The translations under genes and the position numbers were made by a program. 64,000 nt of DNA, from NCBI GenBank assembly GCA_963580285.1, contig OY757019.1, positions 61,152,587 through 61,216,586 of the forward strand, written 5' to 3'. Below the pieces are notes generated by a model that was not told the DNA's origin, searched no databases, and saw only the letters and a program-made list of their open reading frames with translations. How positions within the stretch are numbered: position 1 is the stretch's first letter; each line of letters opens with the position of its first letter. Origin of the DNA: Lucinisca nassula (Eukaryota; Mollusca; Bivalvia; Lucinida; Lucinidae). Positions 12,201-22,484 of this stretch are shown piece by piece.

Positions 12201-13097
12201 GGATGTGCGTTCGAATACACATCTGAATACACACCTGGATGTTTATTCAAGATGTGCGTTCGAATACACGTCTGAATACACACCTGGATGTTTAATCTGG
12301 ATGTGCGTTCGAATACACATCTGAATACACACCTGGATGTTTATTCTGGATGTGCGTTCGAATACACGTCTGAATACACACCTGGATGTTTATTCTGGAT
12401 GTGCGTTCGAATACACATCTGAATACACATCTGGATGTTTATTCTAGATGTGTGTTCGAATACACGTCTGAATACACACCTGGATGTTTATTCTGGATGT
12501 GCCTTCGGATACACATCTGAATACACACCTGGATGTATATTCTAGATGTGTGTTCGAATACACATCTGAATACACACCTGGATGTTTATTCTGGATGTGC
12601 GTTCGAATACACATCTGAATACACACCTGGATGTTTATTCTGGATGTGCGTTCGAATACACATCTGAATACACACCTGGATGTTTATTCTAGATGTGCGT
12701 TCGAATACACGTCTGAATACACACCTGGATGTTTATTCTGGATGTGTGTTCGAATACACGTCTGAATACACACCTGGATGTTTATTCTGGATGTGTGTTC
12801 GAATACACGTCTGAATACACACCTGGATGTTTATTCTGGATGTGCGTTCGAATACACATCTGAATACACACCTGGATGTTTATTCTAGATGTGTGTTCGA
12901 ATACACATCTGAATACACACCTGGATGTTTAATCTGGATGTGCGTTCGAATACACATCTGAATACACACCTGGATGTTTATTCTGGATGTGCGTTCGAAT
13001 ACACATCTGAATACACACCTGGATGTTTATTCTAGATGTGTGTTCGAATACACATCTGAATATCCAACTAACAACCAACAGCCAACTTCACGGACCT
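9228..13097 (-). repeat. Right arm: about 78 inverted 49-bp monomers
   Basis: This is the same monomer as the left arm, in reverse complement (ACACACCTGGATGTTTATTC). A 26-monomer (1,274-bp) duplication is visible: the rare CCTTCGG variant occurs at 11,228 and 12,502, and the segment from 11,170 repeats from 12,444. The arm is 2.4 kb shorter than the left arm. The arms have therefore expanded independently, or the assembly has collapsed one of them. Confidence 0.88.
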
Positions 13098-13106
13098 TGT
13101 TTGTGC
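13098..13106. other. Right 9-bp target-site duplication of the foldback element
   Basis: TGTTTGTGC is identical to 2898-2906. If the preceding T (13,097) is assigned to the target instead of the terminus, the direct repeat would be 10 bp. Symmetry of the termini favours 9. Confidence 0.75.
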
Positions 13107-13150
13107 TTGTTTCGACTGCCACGTCGAGGCGGTTCTAACCAGTACCCTCT
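13098..13150. repeat. Right fragment of the interrupted Hairpin-A copy
   Basis: It contains CGTCGAGGCGGTTCTAAC followed by CAGTACCC, the right arm of the Hairpin-A family. Joined to 2891-2897, it gives a degenerate but recognisable ~60-bp hairpin split by the foldback element. Confidence 0.5.
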
Positions 13151-13228
13151 ACTTATATTTGTGAGCGCAGATGAGGCAAATTGTCCCCCTTCCGTATTTG
13201 TATTATGGGATTTCCATTCACAAGTGAT

Positions 13229-13521
13229 TTGTTTGTCTGTATTGGACTTCAACGGCCCAGTCAACACTATTTAGATCATTTTTACATGTTCATACTTTTC
13301 CTAGGCAGGCTTATACGTAAGTGTTTAACCAGTAAAGTGAACATTCGTTAGCCAGAAACTGACAACTGCCCTTGTTGAACCAGCGGAAGGGAGAGAATGA
13401 CCGTAGAAAAGATTTTAAGATCAATCTCAACGAAAGAATGTTGCCGACCCCGGCAGGGATCGAACCGGCGTCCTCCTGATCACCAATCAGAAGCGCATTT
13501 GACTGAGCTACCGACGGCGGT
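13229..13521 (-). mobile_element. SINE-B with tRNA-Thr-like head and 13-bp target duplication
   Basis: A tRNA-like head lies at about 13,446-13,520 on the minus strand. It has an A-box-like TAGCTCAGTC, a B-box GGTTCGATCCCT and a five-pair anticodon stem around a loop with GGT. ATTCACAAGTGAT occurs exactly at 13,216-13,228 and 13,522-13,534, a perfect 13-bp target duplication. The 3' tail (CGTTGAAGTCC, then a T/G-rich end on the plus strand) resembles the SINE-A tail. Other copies are at 25,684, 29,890 and 37,270. Confidence 0.8.
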
Positions 13522-13599
13522 ATTCACAAGTGATAATAAACAACCAGAAAACAACCAGGATGAATAAGTGTATTATATAAGTAATGGTAAAAGGCCCAG

Positions 13600-14300
13600 A
13601 AAATAAAAATAATAATAAAAAAAACCTTATCCACTCAAGATAGTTTACTTCTGTGCTTACGACCTTGCTTCCAAAGGATTACCTTTCCATAGAATATATA
13701 GAAGCCTCCGTGGTGTAGTGGTTACGCTACTCGCCTTGTAAACCAGAGGTCGCAGGATCGATTCTGGGCTTCTCTAGACTTTCGGATGAGTCTTTAAACT
13801 GAGGTCCCGTCTCTGTATGACCTTAGCTGTTGGTGGGACGTAAAACTCAAACACTCACTCACTCCATAGAGTATATTTAACTTCACCATAGATTGGAATG
13901 CGTGGCGGCCGTTAAAAGTCATAGTATGGGGTATATTTGCTAGTCCCTTGGGATCACGAATTTCTTTGCGGAATTTCGGTAATACCTGAGTGTCACTGAT
14001 GATTGGCAGAAACTAGCAGTCTTCCCAGATAAAAAAATCTCGTCCACTCGATATATTTAGTTCTGCTTACAATGATGGATTGATTACCTCTTAGCTTCAC
14101 CACAGCTGAAGTTATGTGAATTCGTAGCGGCCGTAAAAAGTCACCCTGCCCTTTATCATAGTGTGGGTTGTATTTTCTAGTCCTTTAGGATCTTTGATTC
14201 CACCGCAGAATTTCGTTTTACCTGTGGGTCACTGATGAGGCCTAATTGGCCGAAACCAGGTAGTTTGGCCAATAATCGTAATATCTGAGGGTCACGGATG
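13600..14300 (+). repeat. Repeat-C array (about 255-bp unit), two copies
   Basis: A unit of about 255 bases contains GGATAACCTTTCTATAGAAC, GCGGCCGTAAAAAGTC and GAGGCCTAATTGGCCGAAAC. It occurs twice here, once split by a SINE at 13,700-13,863. It recurs at 21,945-22,150, in reverse at 22,305-22,368, and in tandem at 42,950-43,410. The family is unknown to me and has no coding capacity. Confidence 0.6.
13700..13863 (+). mobile_element. SINE with tRNA-Thr(TGT)-like head and (ACTC)n tail
   Basis: The head CCTCCGTGGTGTAGTGG, anticodon-like CTTGTAA and B-box-like AGGATCGATTCT are tRNA-derived. The body ends GTGGGACGTAAAACTC followed by ACTC repeats. CCATAGAATATAT at 13,687-13,699 and CCATAGAGTATAT at 13,864-13,876 form a 12/13 target duplication. 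It is inserted into a Repeat-C unit. Relics of the same head occur at 28,765-28,845 and 42,640-42,715 on the minus strand. Confidence 0.75.
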
Positions 14301-14326
14301 AGACAAACTGACCAAGATACACTGTA

Positions 14327-15370
14327 AAAAATATTGTTCATTATACCTAACGGCAGAGTTTACACTAAACCTCGTGTGAATTTGAACCATATACCATTTT
14401 GGGTGTAAACTGTAACTATTGAGTAACAATGCACTGATAACTTGTATAGTTTACTCCAAATTTTGTGTAACGCTGCAAAGCTGTCTGGTGTAGCCATTCT
14501 GTAAAACAAGTGTTAAGTTTCGTATCAGCTGATGTTTGAAATAATTACACTATTTATGGTGTAAGGTTTGCTACTAAATAGCGTAAATGTAGTCATACTA
14601 TAGGGTAACACCTTTTGAAGGGCGGTGTAACTGTGAACATTGTGCGGTGTAACTTTGAAAGCGTTATCTCGCCAGCTTATCAGTGCTTTGTTGCACCAAT
14701 ACTGGTGTTTTGTTTTATTTTAAAAAAAGTAAACGTTTCTTGTCGAATCGTGTAACTAGTCGTATAGGATGCGTTATATGTACGGCATATGTTATTTTAT
14801 TTATATTTCTTTTCGTGTCATATAGCTCAAAACGGCATACATATCACACCAATTACATACTTATTAATATTGATAATTCATAGGGTTGTTTCATGCGTAA
14901 TGAAAATCCTGCTAAATAAAACTAAAATAAGGTAAACTCTATGTCAGTATAAACACAGTTTCTTTTTGATAAAGAACTTATACAAAATCTAATGGAAAGT
15001 GCAACTTTTTACACCAGAGTTTTACGGAAGCGCTAACATTACCGTTGAAAAAAAAAAGGGAAATGATAGCCTAAAGTGTATCAAAGGTGTCCTCTGATGT
15101 GGGGATCGGAGTATATTTAAGTTTTATACCAACGAAAAAAATAATAAAAATAAAAACTACACTACATATTGTAAATGTTCGCTTTGGTGTAGCCAGTCTT
15201 AATTATTGGTGTAATGTTACACCGATTGAAGGAAGGAAACATTACACCCGGGAACATTTCCTTAAAAAATGATGGTACATTTACACCTGTAATGAAGATC
15301 AGTTACACTATGGCGTAAACTTTAATTCGATTTTCGGATGTGTAATTACACCATTTATCTGGGTAAATAG
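14327..15370. other. Region dense in GTGTAA/TTACAC motifs
   Basis: About fifteen GTGTAA or TTACAC hexamers lie within 1 kb in both orientations, for example GTGTAATTACACC near 15,341 and GGTGTAATGTTACACC near 15,210. ACTGTAAAAAA at the left (about 14,330) and a possible TTTTTTTACAG at about 15,648 hint at inverted ends of a DNA element, but I could not prove them. The open frames inside show no domain. Confidence 0.4.
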
Positions 15371-15564
15371 CCGATATTTTTTGGTCCTGCGCTCCAGAGG
15401 AAAAACCTTTCCATAGAATTTATCTTCCTGCTGGATTTCCCATACAAGACATCATGTCGAACACTGCTCAGAGGTCTTTGACGGCCAAAATGGATTATAA
15501 TAGAGAAAGATTGTCTCTGAGCTGTAGATAATCGATTCTTGCACAACAGTGGACTTACCTTATA

Positions 15565-16130
15565 GTTTAACAACGACCTTTGAGAGTTCAACTTTCAAGT
15601 GTGGCAAGACTTTTCCATGTTTTATGGGAAGCAGGTTTCGGATTGCTTTTTTTACAGGGTTTTGAAATTATAAATAAGATTTTTGATAACGCCATTATGT
15701 AGAAGTCGCGGCCAAGTGGTTAGTATGATGCAATACGAATCTCAGTAAAACAAAATCTCCCAATGTCAAATTCCACATGAAGGCGACTCACCTAAAACAT
15801 GGACTAATCCAAAATTAAAAGTGCATTCACGTCTCACTGCGTTTTGAAAGACTATAGCATAAGTGATTACCTTTATTTTATTTTTGTCTAGTTTTGTGTA
15901 TATATATTGGCAGTATAGTTCATCAACGACCTTTGAGAGTCCAAGGATTAAGGGTGACAAGACTATTCCATTTTTAGGGGAAGCAGGTTTCGGACAAAAT
16001 TTATACTAGATTTTAAATACTTGACATTGTCATCATGTAAAAGTCTTGGCTTAGTGGTTTCGTGTGATGCTTAGCACTGCGAGTGAAACTAGAACCTTTT
16101 AGACGAGTAGGGTTCGAGTCCCAATGGCAT
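15565..16130 (+). repeat. Degenerate tandem duplication with tRNA-like end
   Basis: CAACGACCTTTGAGAGT begins two related segments, at about 15,568 and 15,924. Each runs through GGGAAGCAGGTTTCGGA and a 'CATCATGTAAAAGTC'-type block. The second ends with a B-box-like GGGTTCGAGTCCC at 16,110-16,122 and 'GGCTTAGTGG' upstream, so it may be a tRNA-derived SINE relic. A further related piece (CCAAAATTAAAAGTGCA) is at 15,810 and 17,207. Confidence 0.4.
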
Positions 16131-16364
16131 ACATATTTTTCTTTATTATTTTCTATTTAATTTTCATCTATATTTTTTTTCATTTTATAATGTTCAGATA
16201 CATTTCAACAGAGCATTCAAACATGCAGCTTCGCCTTCACTTACAGTATACCATGATGGTATCCATCTTAGTAACATTTTTTGATAATTTTACTAGAATC
16301 CGAGTCACAACGATTCCCTTGCGCTCGTTTCAAATATATACATCTAGTGTGATGGCCATCGTCC

Positions 16365-16945
16365 ATCAGGGTTTTGAGAAACAGATCGGGCTGTACGATG
16401 CTTTTTAACAGAGCTGGAAATGATCGCACATGAATAATCTCTTAGTAAATCTTAGTAAATCTAATGCTGCCCGGCATGCAAAGTGTTGTGAGTTGGCCCG
16501 TTCATTCACAAAACCCCTTTTGGTTTCATTATGAGGGCAGGGTTTGAGATGTCATTTCATTACAAAAGCATGCCTATACAAAAATATTGGAAATATTTAC
16601 TACCAAAAGAACGAAAATTTTGATAAAAATGTACAATATTTATTTCTTATTTTTGTTCCAAACATAGATTGTGGGCACTTGTTAGAACCGCCTCGACGAA
16701 GCAGTTCTAACGAGTATCCACAATCTATTAATTAGAGCAGGTACATGTATAGAGAAAATATTGTTTACCTCCAAGTTTTACCATATGAACGTCGGTTTGG
16801 TGATGTCAAAATTATAAGGGCGTGTTTTTGTGATGTCATCTCAATGTCGGGTAGAACCCCACAATCAATCAATCCTTTCAAATTAGTAGCACCGTCTCCA
16901 AAATGGACGGGGACGATAAACCGCCAATCAAACAAACAAACCAAT
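16365..16945 (+). mobile_element. SINE-A copy split by a 270-bp insertion
   Basis: SINE-A sequence runs from about 16,365 to 16,560 and resumes at 16,831-16,945. GATGTCATTTCA before the gap and GATGTCATCTCA after it could be the target duplication of the insert. The insert carries Hairpin-A at its centre. Confidence 0.55.
16664..16728. repeat. Hairpin-A, copy 2 (65-bp palindrome)
   Basis: ATAGATTGTGGGCACTTGTT and its inverted partner (ending CGAGTATCCACAATCTAT) form arms of about 32 bases with a few mismatches. This is the longest complete copy in the window and shows the family structure best. Confidence 0.75.
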
Positions 16946-17034
16946 ATCTTGTGTGACCAACTTATATGATTTACGCGGTAAACGCGTGATCAAATTTACG
17001 AAAACTGTTTAGGAAAAGAAAAAAAAGTAATAAT

Positions 17035-17115
17035 ACATAAATAAAAACCTCCCCTAGACTTGAACCCTAGACCTCCATGTTGGAAGACGCGTTAATAGAC
17101 CCTCTCGACTATACT
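17035..17115 (-). repeat. Weak tRNA-like SINE relic
   Basis: On the minus strand a B-box-like GGGTTCAAGTCTAGG follows 'GTCGAGAGGGTC'. The cloverleaf is poor, so this is probably a SINE remnant and not a tRNA gene. Confidence 0.3.
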
Positions 17116-17402
17116 TCTATGTTACATAAGATTATGGATAGGACAGTAGCTATCGCCAAGTGTGAAAATACCAATTGAAGGCGTTTTACCAAAAATATGG
17201 ACGAGTCCAAAATTAAAAGTGCAGTCACGTTTTGAACGACTATAGCAGAGCTAGCGTTTTCCTGCAGTAATAGTAGTTTTGTGGTGGTCAGAAGGCCGTC
17301 ATTCGTTTGCATTCGTGCGTAAACTTTTGAGTATCTTCCACATTGAAGATTAGCTAATGCATGTTAATATCTATGCTATGTTAAATGTTGTCGCCCTCGT
17401 TA

Positions 17403-17476
17403 ATAAAGGTTTTACTTTACTTAACGTAACTTCACTTAACTTAACTTAACATAACTTTACTTTACTTTACTTTACT
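17403..17476. repeat. (TTTAC/TTAAC)n simple repeat
   Basis: Tandem CTTTA and CTTAA pentamers with a few interruptions. The surrounding 17,116-17,839 holds nothing else recognisable. Confidence 0.8.
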
Positions 17477-17839
17477 TCTCGGGTTACTGAGCAAATTTGT
17501 GTGTTTTGACATGTTGTTTCTTGTCAAAGACAATTTGTATAACTTTCACGCCAGTACAGCTGGTGTGAATTACCGTGTGTTGGCGCCTCTTCGTACTGCA
17601 TGTATAGAAATCAAAGTACTTATAGTACTGGTGCGTCAGTTGTCTCTTAGTGTAGGCTGGAAAATTATCCTAAACGCATACTTACTGTTTCGTTTAAACC
17701 TTTAATTTATGAACTGTGAGCAAACAGTGAGACTGCGGCGTGTGATCTGGGGTTACACTGTTTGCCAACTTTGGGTCGACTGATAAATAATCGATACAAA
17801 AGCCACGAGCAAAGAACAGAGCCATCTTAAGCCACCGAA

Positions 17840-19405
17840 AGAAAAGACAAAGACGCAGTAGCATGAGGGTACACACGAAGACGCAGAAACATGAGGGCAC
17901 ACACAAAGACACAGTAACATGAGGGCACACACGAAGACGCAGTATCATGAGGACACAAACAAGGACGCAAAACAGGAGGACACACACTCAGACGCAGTAA
18001 GAAAGATATCCGTTGTGAGGAGAGGAGGTTCTTTACAGTTTCTTGTTGCAACCCAATCCAAACACAAGGTCGAAGTGGTATGAGCGCACACACAAAGACG
18101 CAGTAACATGAGGCACAAACAAAAACGCAGTAACATAAGGGCACACACAATGACGCAGTAACACGAGGGCACACACAAATATGCAATAACATGGGGACAT
18201 ACACAATGACGCAGTATTATGTGGGCACACACAATGACACAGTAACATGAGGGCACACACAAAGGCGCAGTAATATGAGGGCAAACACAAAGACGCATCA
18301 GCATGAGGACACACACAAACAGCGCGCATTAACATATGGGGACAAACAATGACGCAGTAACATGAGGGCACTCACAAAGACGCAGTAACATAAGGCAAAA
18401 ATAGAGTCGCAGTAACAGCGGACACACATAAAGTTGTATTATAATGGAGGCAAATACAAAGACGCATTAAATTGGGGGCACAACAAAGGCGCAGTAACAT
18501 GAGGGCACACACAAAGACGCAGTAACATGGGGACACACAAAAACGCAGTATAATGAGGCACTAACAAAAACGCAGTAACATAAGGGCACAAACAATGACG
18601 CATTAATATAGGGACATACACAAAGACGCAATAGCATGAGGGCACAAACAAGGCTCAGTAACATGAGGGCACACACAATGACGCAGTAAAATGAGTGCAC
18701 ACACAAAAGACGCAGTAACATGGGGGCATACACAAAATAAAGCAGTACCATGAGGCACATACAAAAACGCAGTAACATAAGGGCACACAGAATGACGCAG
18801 TAACACGAGGACACACACAAAGACGCAATAACACGGGGACATACACAAAGACGCATTAACATGAGGGCACAAACAAGGCTCAGTAACATGAGGGCACACA
18901 CAATTACGCAGTAACCTGATAATACACACATATAGACGCAGTAACATGAAGGCACACACAAAGACACAATATCATGAGGGCACACACAAAGACGCAGTAA
19001 CATGGGGACACACAAAATAACGCAGAATCAAGAGACACAAACAAAAACGCAGTAACATAAGGACACACACAAAGATGCAGTAACATGAGAAAACACACAA
19101 AGACGCAGAAAAATGAGCACACAGTAACATGAGGGCATACACAATGACGCAGTAACATGATTGTACACACAAAGACGCAGTAACATGAAGGCCCACAAAA
19201 GGACACAATATCATGAGGACACACACAAAGACGCAGTAACATGGGGATACACCAAAAACGCAGAATCGAGAGGCAGAAACGAAAACGCAGTAGCATGAGG
19301 GCACACACAAAGACGCAGTAACATGTGGGCCCGCATACAGACACAGTAACATGAGGGCCCGCAAATAGACGCAGTAACATGAGGACACACACATGACGCA
19401 GTAAC
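17840..19405. repeat. 28-bp minisatellite, about 50 degenerate copies
   Basis: The unit is close to AAGACGCAGTAACATGAG plus GGCACACACA. Many units lose one or two bases. A non-repeat stretch at about 18,000-18,070 breaks the array. Long Cys/Val-rich minus-strand frames overlap here, but they are repeat readings with no domain and no support as genes. Confidence 0.85.
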
Positions 19406-19425
19406 GTTTCTGTGTTAGCTCAGCT

Positions 19426-19723
19426 CGGCCCCCGCCCATCGGTGCTTGAAGAAATAGATGGGCTGCATGATGCTTCCACGCAGAGCTGAAACCGACCGCA
19501 CATGAGTACTGATAAACCTCTTAGTGGTCTAAGCCTGCCCAGGCAAAGTAGTGCGAGTCGGACCGTCCCTTAATATTAACCCTTTTGGTTGGTTTTAGCG
19601 GTATGGATTGAGATGTAATTTCATCTCAATGTCGTGTAAAAGTTCCACAAAATTGGAAGCAACGTCTCCAAAATGACCTAAATAGTGTTGACGGGGACGT
19701 AAATCCTCAATTCAAACCAATCA
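19426..19723 (+). mobile_element. SINE-A copy
   Basis: Near full length, from a C-rich head (CGGCCCCCGCCCATCGG) to GGGGACGTAAATCCTCAA. It lies directly right of the minisatellite. TTTCTGTG flanks both sides, perhaps part of a decayed target duplication. Confidence 0.65.
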
Positions 19724-20284
19724 AAACTTTCTGTGCTGACGACAGTGCTTCTGATTCTAGCATTCATTTTACTGTATGTGTATATCTATATATGTTCCGT
19801 TTAAATCAGGCGGGTTTTTACATGAATATGCTCATTATCTGTTAATGAGTAATTAGATGACTTCTTAAAACAGGCTCTCATCCTTATCTCTATCATCTCC
19901 ATTCGGACTATAATACCTATGTTTAAAAGAACTATCTGCAATATTTCTTCATCCGTTGAGACTCATTAATTAGCTGCACGAGCTTTATCCGCCGGTTTTA
20001 AGGTTTTTATCATAGGTTTGCAACGATACAATAGCTTCCGAATTATCTTGTGTTAACAAGCTTGCCTCACTTATCTTTTATCAAATCTTTTGATCCATTG
20101 TGCAACACCTGAGCATTCAGCGGAATGGATACACTGGCAGGGGAGAAAACTCAGCCATACGAGTTTGTTCAGCCTTGCATTTAAACAGGGAAGCAGTTGC
20201 CTCGGTAACACAGCACTCATTTAAACAAACTTCAGTCACGGTATAGTCACAAACTGATTCTTGAAGTATTTAAAGATATACTGG
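19724..20284. other. No feature recognised
   Basis: AT-rich DNA without repeats or frames that I can identify. Confidence 0.4.
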
Positions 20285-20520
20285 GCCGGCATCGGTGGCT
20301 CTTGTCGGAAGCGCGCCTGGCTGGTGATAACGAGTTCGCGGATTCGATCTCCCAACGGGCGCTGCAAAATTCGTTCGTGGAATTTGATCATGAATTATTT
20401 TCTACGGCCATTGTCTTCCTTCTGCTGAACAAAAAAATCTGTTTAGGTAAACTGGCCGACTCGACATCACTTAAAAATCTTTACGGAGCTTTTAAGCTCA
20501 AAACCAAACAATAAAATAAT
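20285..20520 (+). mobile_element. tRNA-headed SINE of another family
   Basis: A tRNA-like head at about 20,285-20,358 has A-box-like TGGCTCTTGTCGG and B-box-like GGATTCGATCTCC. It is followed by an AT-rich body of about 160 bases with no clear tail. The 70-codon open frame across it is incidental. It could be a degenerate tRNA pseudogene, but the attached body favours a SINE. Confidence 0.5.
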
Positions 20521-21005
20521 GATTTACTATCCTTTTGCATTTCAAAACAGGGTTTGAAAAACCAGAGGACCAATGGTCCGGTTCACTTATGTGTTGAGTA
20601 TGTGTGGAGCCATTTGCTTTCTGAGAAAATTTCTTGAGGGTTTTTACCAGGACAGCCATCTTGGTCATGTGTCTTAATCCTTTTGAACAAACATTGGTTC
20701 CTCCATCCCATAAAGAGGCTTCATAGGAAAGTTGGCTTAAATTTTCTCAGTTGTACCCCACCACACCCACACACTCCCCAAAAAAGTTTATTTTTATATC
20801 TGAGTGACACTGGACCAAGGTCAGTGTGCAACGTGCACTTTTGGTACTCATGCAGCTTCATTTACTCAATTATCTGAGTGCAAATACAATTAAAGTTCAC
20901 AGGCAATAACAGTTTTCAAAAATTATTAATTTCCGCTTTTTCCCATATAAAAGCAAAAAGACTTTTGTGACCAGCGTGTGGGCTCGACAGCCTTTCTTGT
21001 ATTGG

Positions 21006-21570
21006 AGTTGTATAAGTATGTAGTTAGTGATAAAGCTCCCAGTAGCCGTATCTTTTATGGCAGTTGTATAAGTATGTAGTTAGTGATATATCTCCCAGTA
21101 GCCCTATCTATTATGGAAGTTGTATAAGTATGTAGTTAGTGATAAAGCTCTCAGTAGCCGTATTTATTATGGAAGTTGTATAAGTATGTAGTTAGTGATA
21201 AAGCTCTCAGTAGCCGTATCTATTATGGAAGTTGTATAAGTATGTAATTAGTGATAAAGCTCCCAGTAGCCCTATCTATTATGGAAGTTGTATAAGTATG
21301 TAGTTAGTGATAAAGCTCCCAAGAGCCCTATCTATTACAGAAATTGTATAAGAATGTAGTTAGTGATGAAGCTCCCAGGAGCCCTATCTAATACAGAAGT
21401 TGTATAAGTATGTAGTTAGTGATAAAGCTCCCAGGAGCCCTATCTGTTACAGAAGTTGTATAAGTATGTAGTTAGTGATAAAGCTCTCAGTAGCCGTATC
21501 TATTATGGAAGTTGTATAAGTACAACTAATAAATATATAAGTATGTAGTTAGTGATGAAGCTCCCAGTTT
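21006..21570 (+). repeat. 56-bp minisatellite, about 9-10 copies
   Basis: TTGTATAAGTATGTAGTTAG recurs every 56 bases (21,008, 21,064, 21,120, 21,176 and on), followed by TGATAAAGCTCCCAGTAGCC. Near 21,521 a monomer is broken by a short insertion before a last partial copy. Confidence 0.9.
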
Positions 21571-21944
21571 CCCTGTCCAGTCTTGCTGTTTTTTACTGGA
21601 ATTAAGTTCCTTAAATGTGTCTAGCCAAACCACCTTGTAGCGCTTATAGTCTGGTATAGTTGACCGTTCGCGGGAGTTTCTGGCAGCCTTATTTCACAGG
21701 TCTTTTACAGGTCGGTTTGGTGCGAGCGCCGTAGCAGTTGCTTTTCCTATTATTTCTACGGACGAAACAGTTCCTATACCAAAAATTCTGTTTTGGTTAG
21801 CAGATTCATTTAAGTGATGGAAAGAAATTCAAAACTGCTAAAATTGTTCCTCTCGACTAAACAAAATGACTGCCAGAGATTTAAATAGAATAACCAGAAA
21901 ACGTCAACTTCTAGATAAATGTCCGGATTGTAAACGTTCTGTTT

Positions 21945-22368
21945 TGTAGCCCTTGCTTCCGAAGGATAACCTTTCTATAGAACATATTTAACTTAGACAC
22001 AGCTGGTGACAAAGGAATGTGTAGCAGTCGTAAAAAATCTCCCTGCGCGGATTATATTGTCTAGTCGTTTGGGATCATTGATTCCATAGCGGAATTTTGA
22101 AAATGTTTGAGGGTCTCTGATGAGGCCTTTATTGGCCGACACTAGCTAGTTGACCAAGAAAAATCTTGTATACTCCACATTTTTCAGTTCTGTGTTGAAG
22201 TCGTTGCTTGCAAAGAATTACATTAATTAACCCACACCTCCCATCAGAGACACCAAAGGGGAAGAAACACAAACATGAATTAACTAGACCCTGAAAGCGT
22301 ATGGCGAGTACATGTTTTCTGGGCCAGACTAGCAAGTTTCGGCCAATTAGGCCTCATCAGTGACCCTC
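21945..22368. repeat. Repeat-C copies facing each other
   Basis: A plus-strand Repeat-C copy (21,945 to about 22,150) and a short minus-strand fragment (22,305-22,368) face each other. Between them is a fragment of Repeat-D (CCCACACCTCCCATCAGAGA at about 22,230). Confidence 0.55.
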
Positions 22369-22484
22369 TGGGACATGATACTTCAGTGAGGTAGCACTAT
22401 AAACGTGAGCATTGAGCTCCCTGTCGCACCCAGACACCGTCGTGATATGACTGAAAAATTGTTGAAAGCGACGTTAAACCCGAC

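Larger units (their letters stand above)
2907..13097. mobile_element. Giant foldback-type element built from a 49-bp satellite
   Basis: The left outer 34 bases (2907-2940, starting AGGTCCGTGAAGTTGG) recur as an exact inverted copy at the right end (13,064-13,097). Just inside each end begins an array of a 49-bp monomer, typified by GTGTGTATTCAGATGTGT plus TCGAACGCACATCCAG. The arrays run in opposite orientations, so the two arms are inverted repeats of each other. The outermost monomer (variant ACACATCTAGAATAAAC) is the same in both arms. A 91-bp spacer separates the arms, and a perfect 9-bp direct repeat flanks the whole. Foldback elements of Drosophila have tandem-repeat inverted termini and 9-bp duplications, and Mutator-like elements make 9-11-bp duplications, so one of those groups is the best guess. 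No transposase is encoded, so it would be non-autonomous. The short open frames inside it only reflect the 49-bp repeat. Confidence 0.75.

Noticed and set aside
9733..12626. Many 60-78-codon minus-strand frames with repeating Cys/Ile/Arg/Tyr motifs
   Set aside because: They are direct readings of the 49-bp satellite, have the repeat period, and disappear at monomer variants. No gene evidence.
2907..13097. CRISPR array
   Set aside because: The repeats are directly adjacent with no unique spacers, in eukaryotic-looking DNA.
13446..13520. tRNA-Thr gene candidate
   Set aside because: It is the head of a SINE: a body and tail follow, and a 13-bp target duplication encloses the whole unit.
17694..19439. 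Minus-strand frames up to 182 codons rich in CVCPHV/CYCV
   Set aside because: They overlap one another in all frames and reflect the 28-bp minisatellite lacking stops on that strand.
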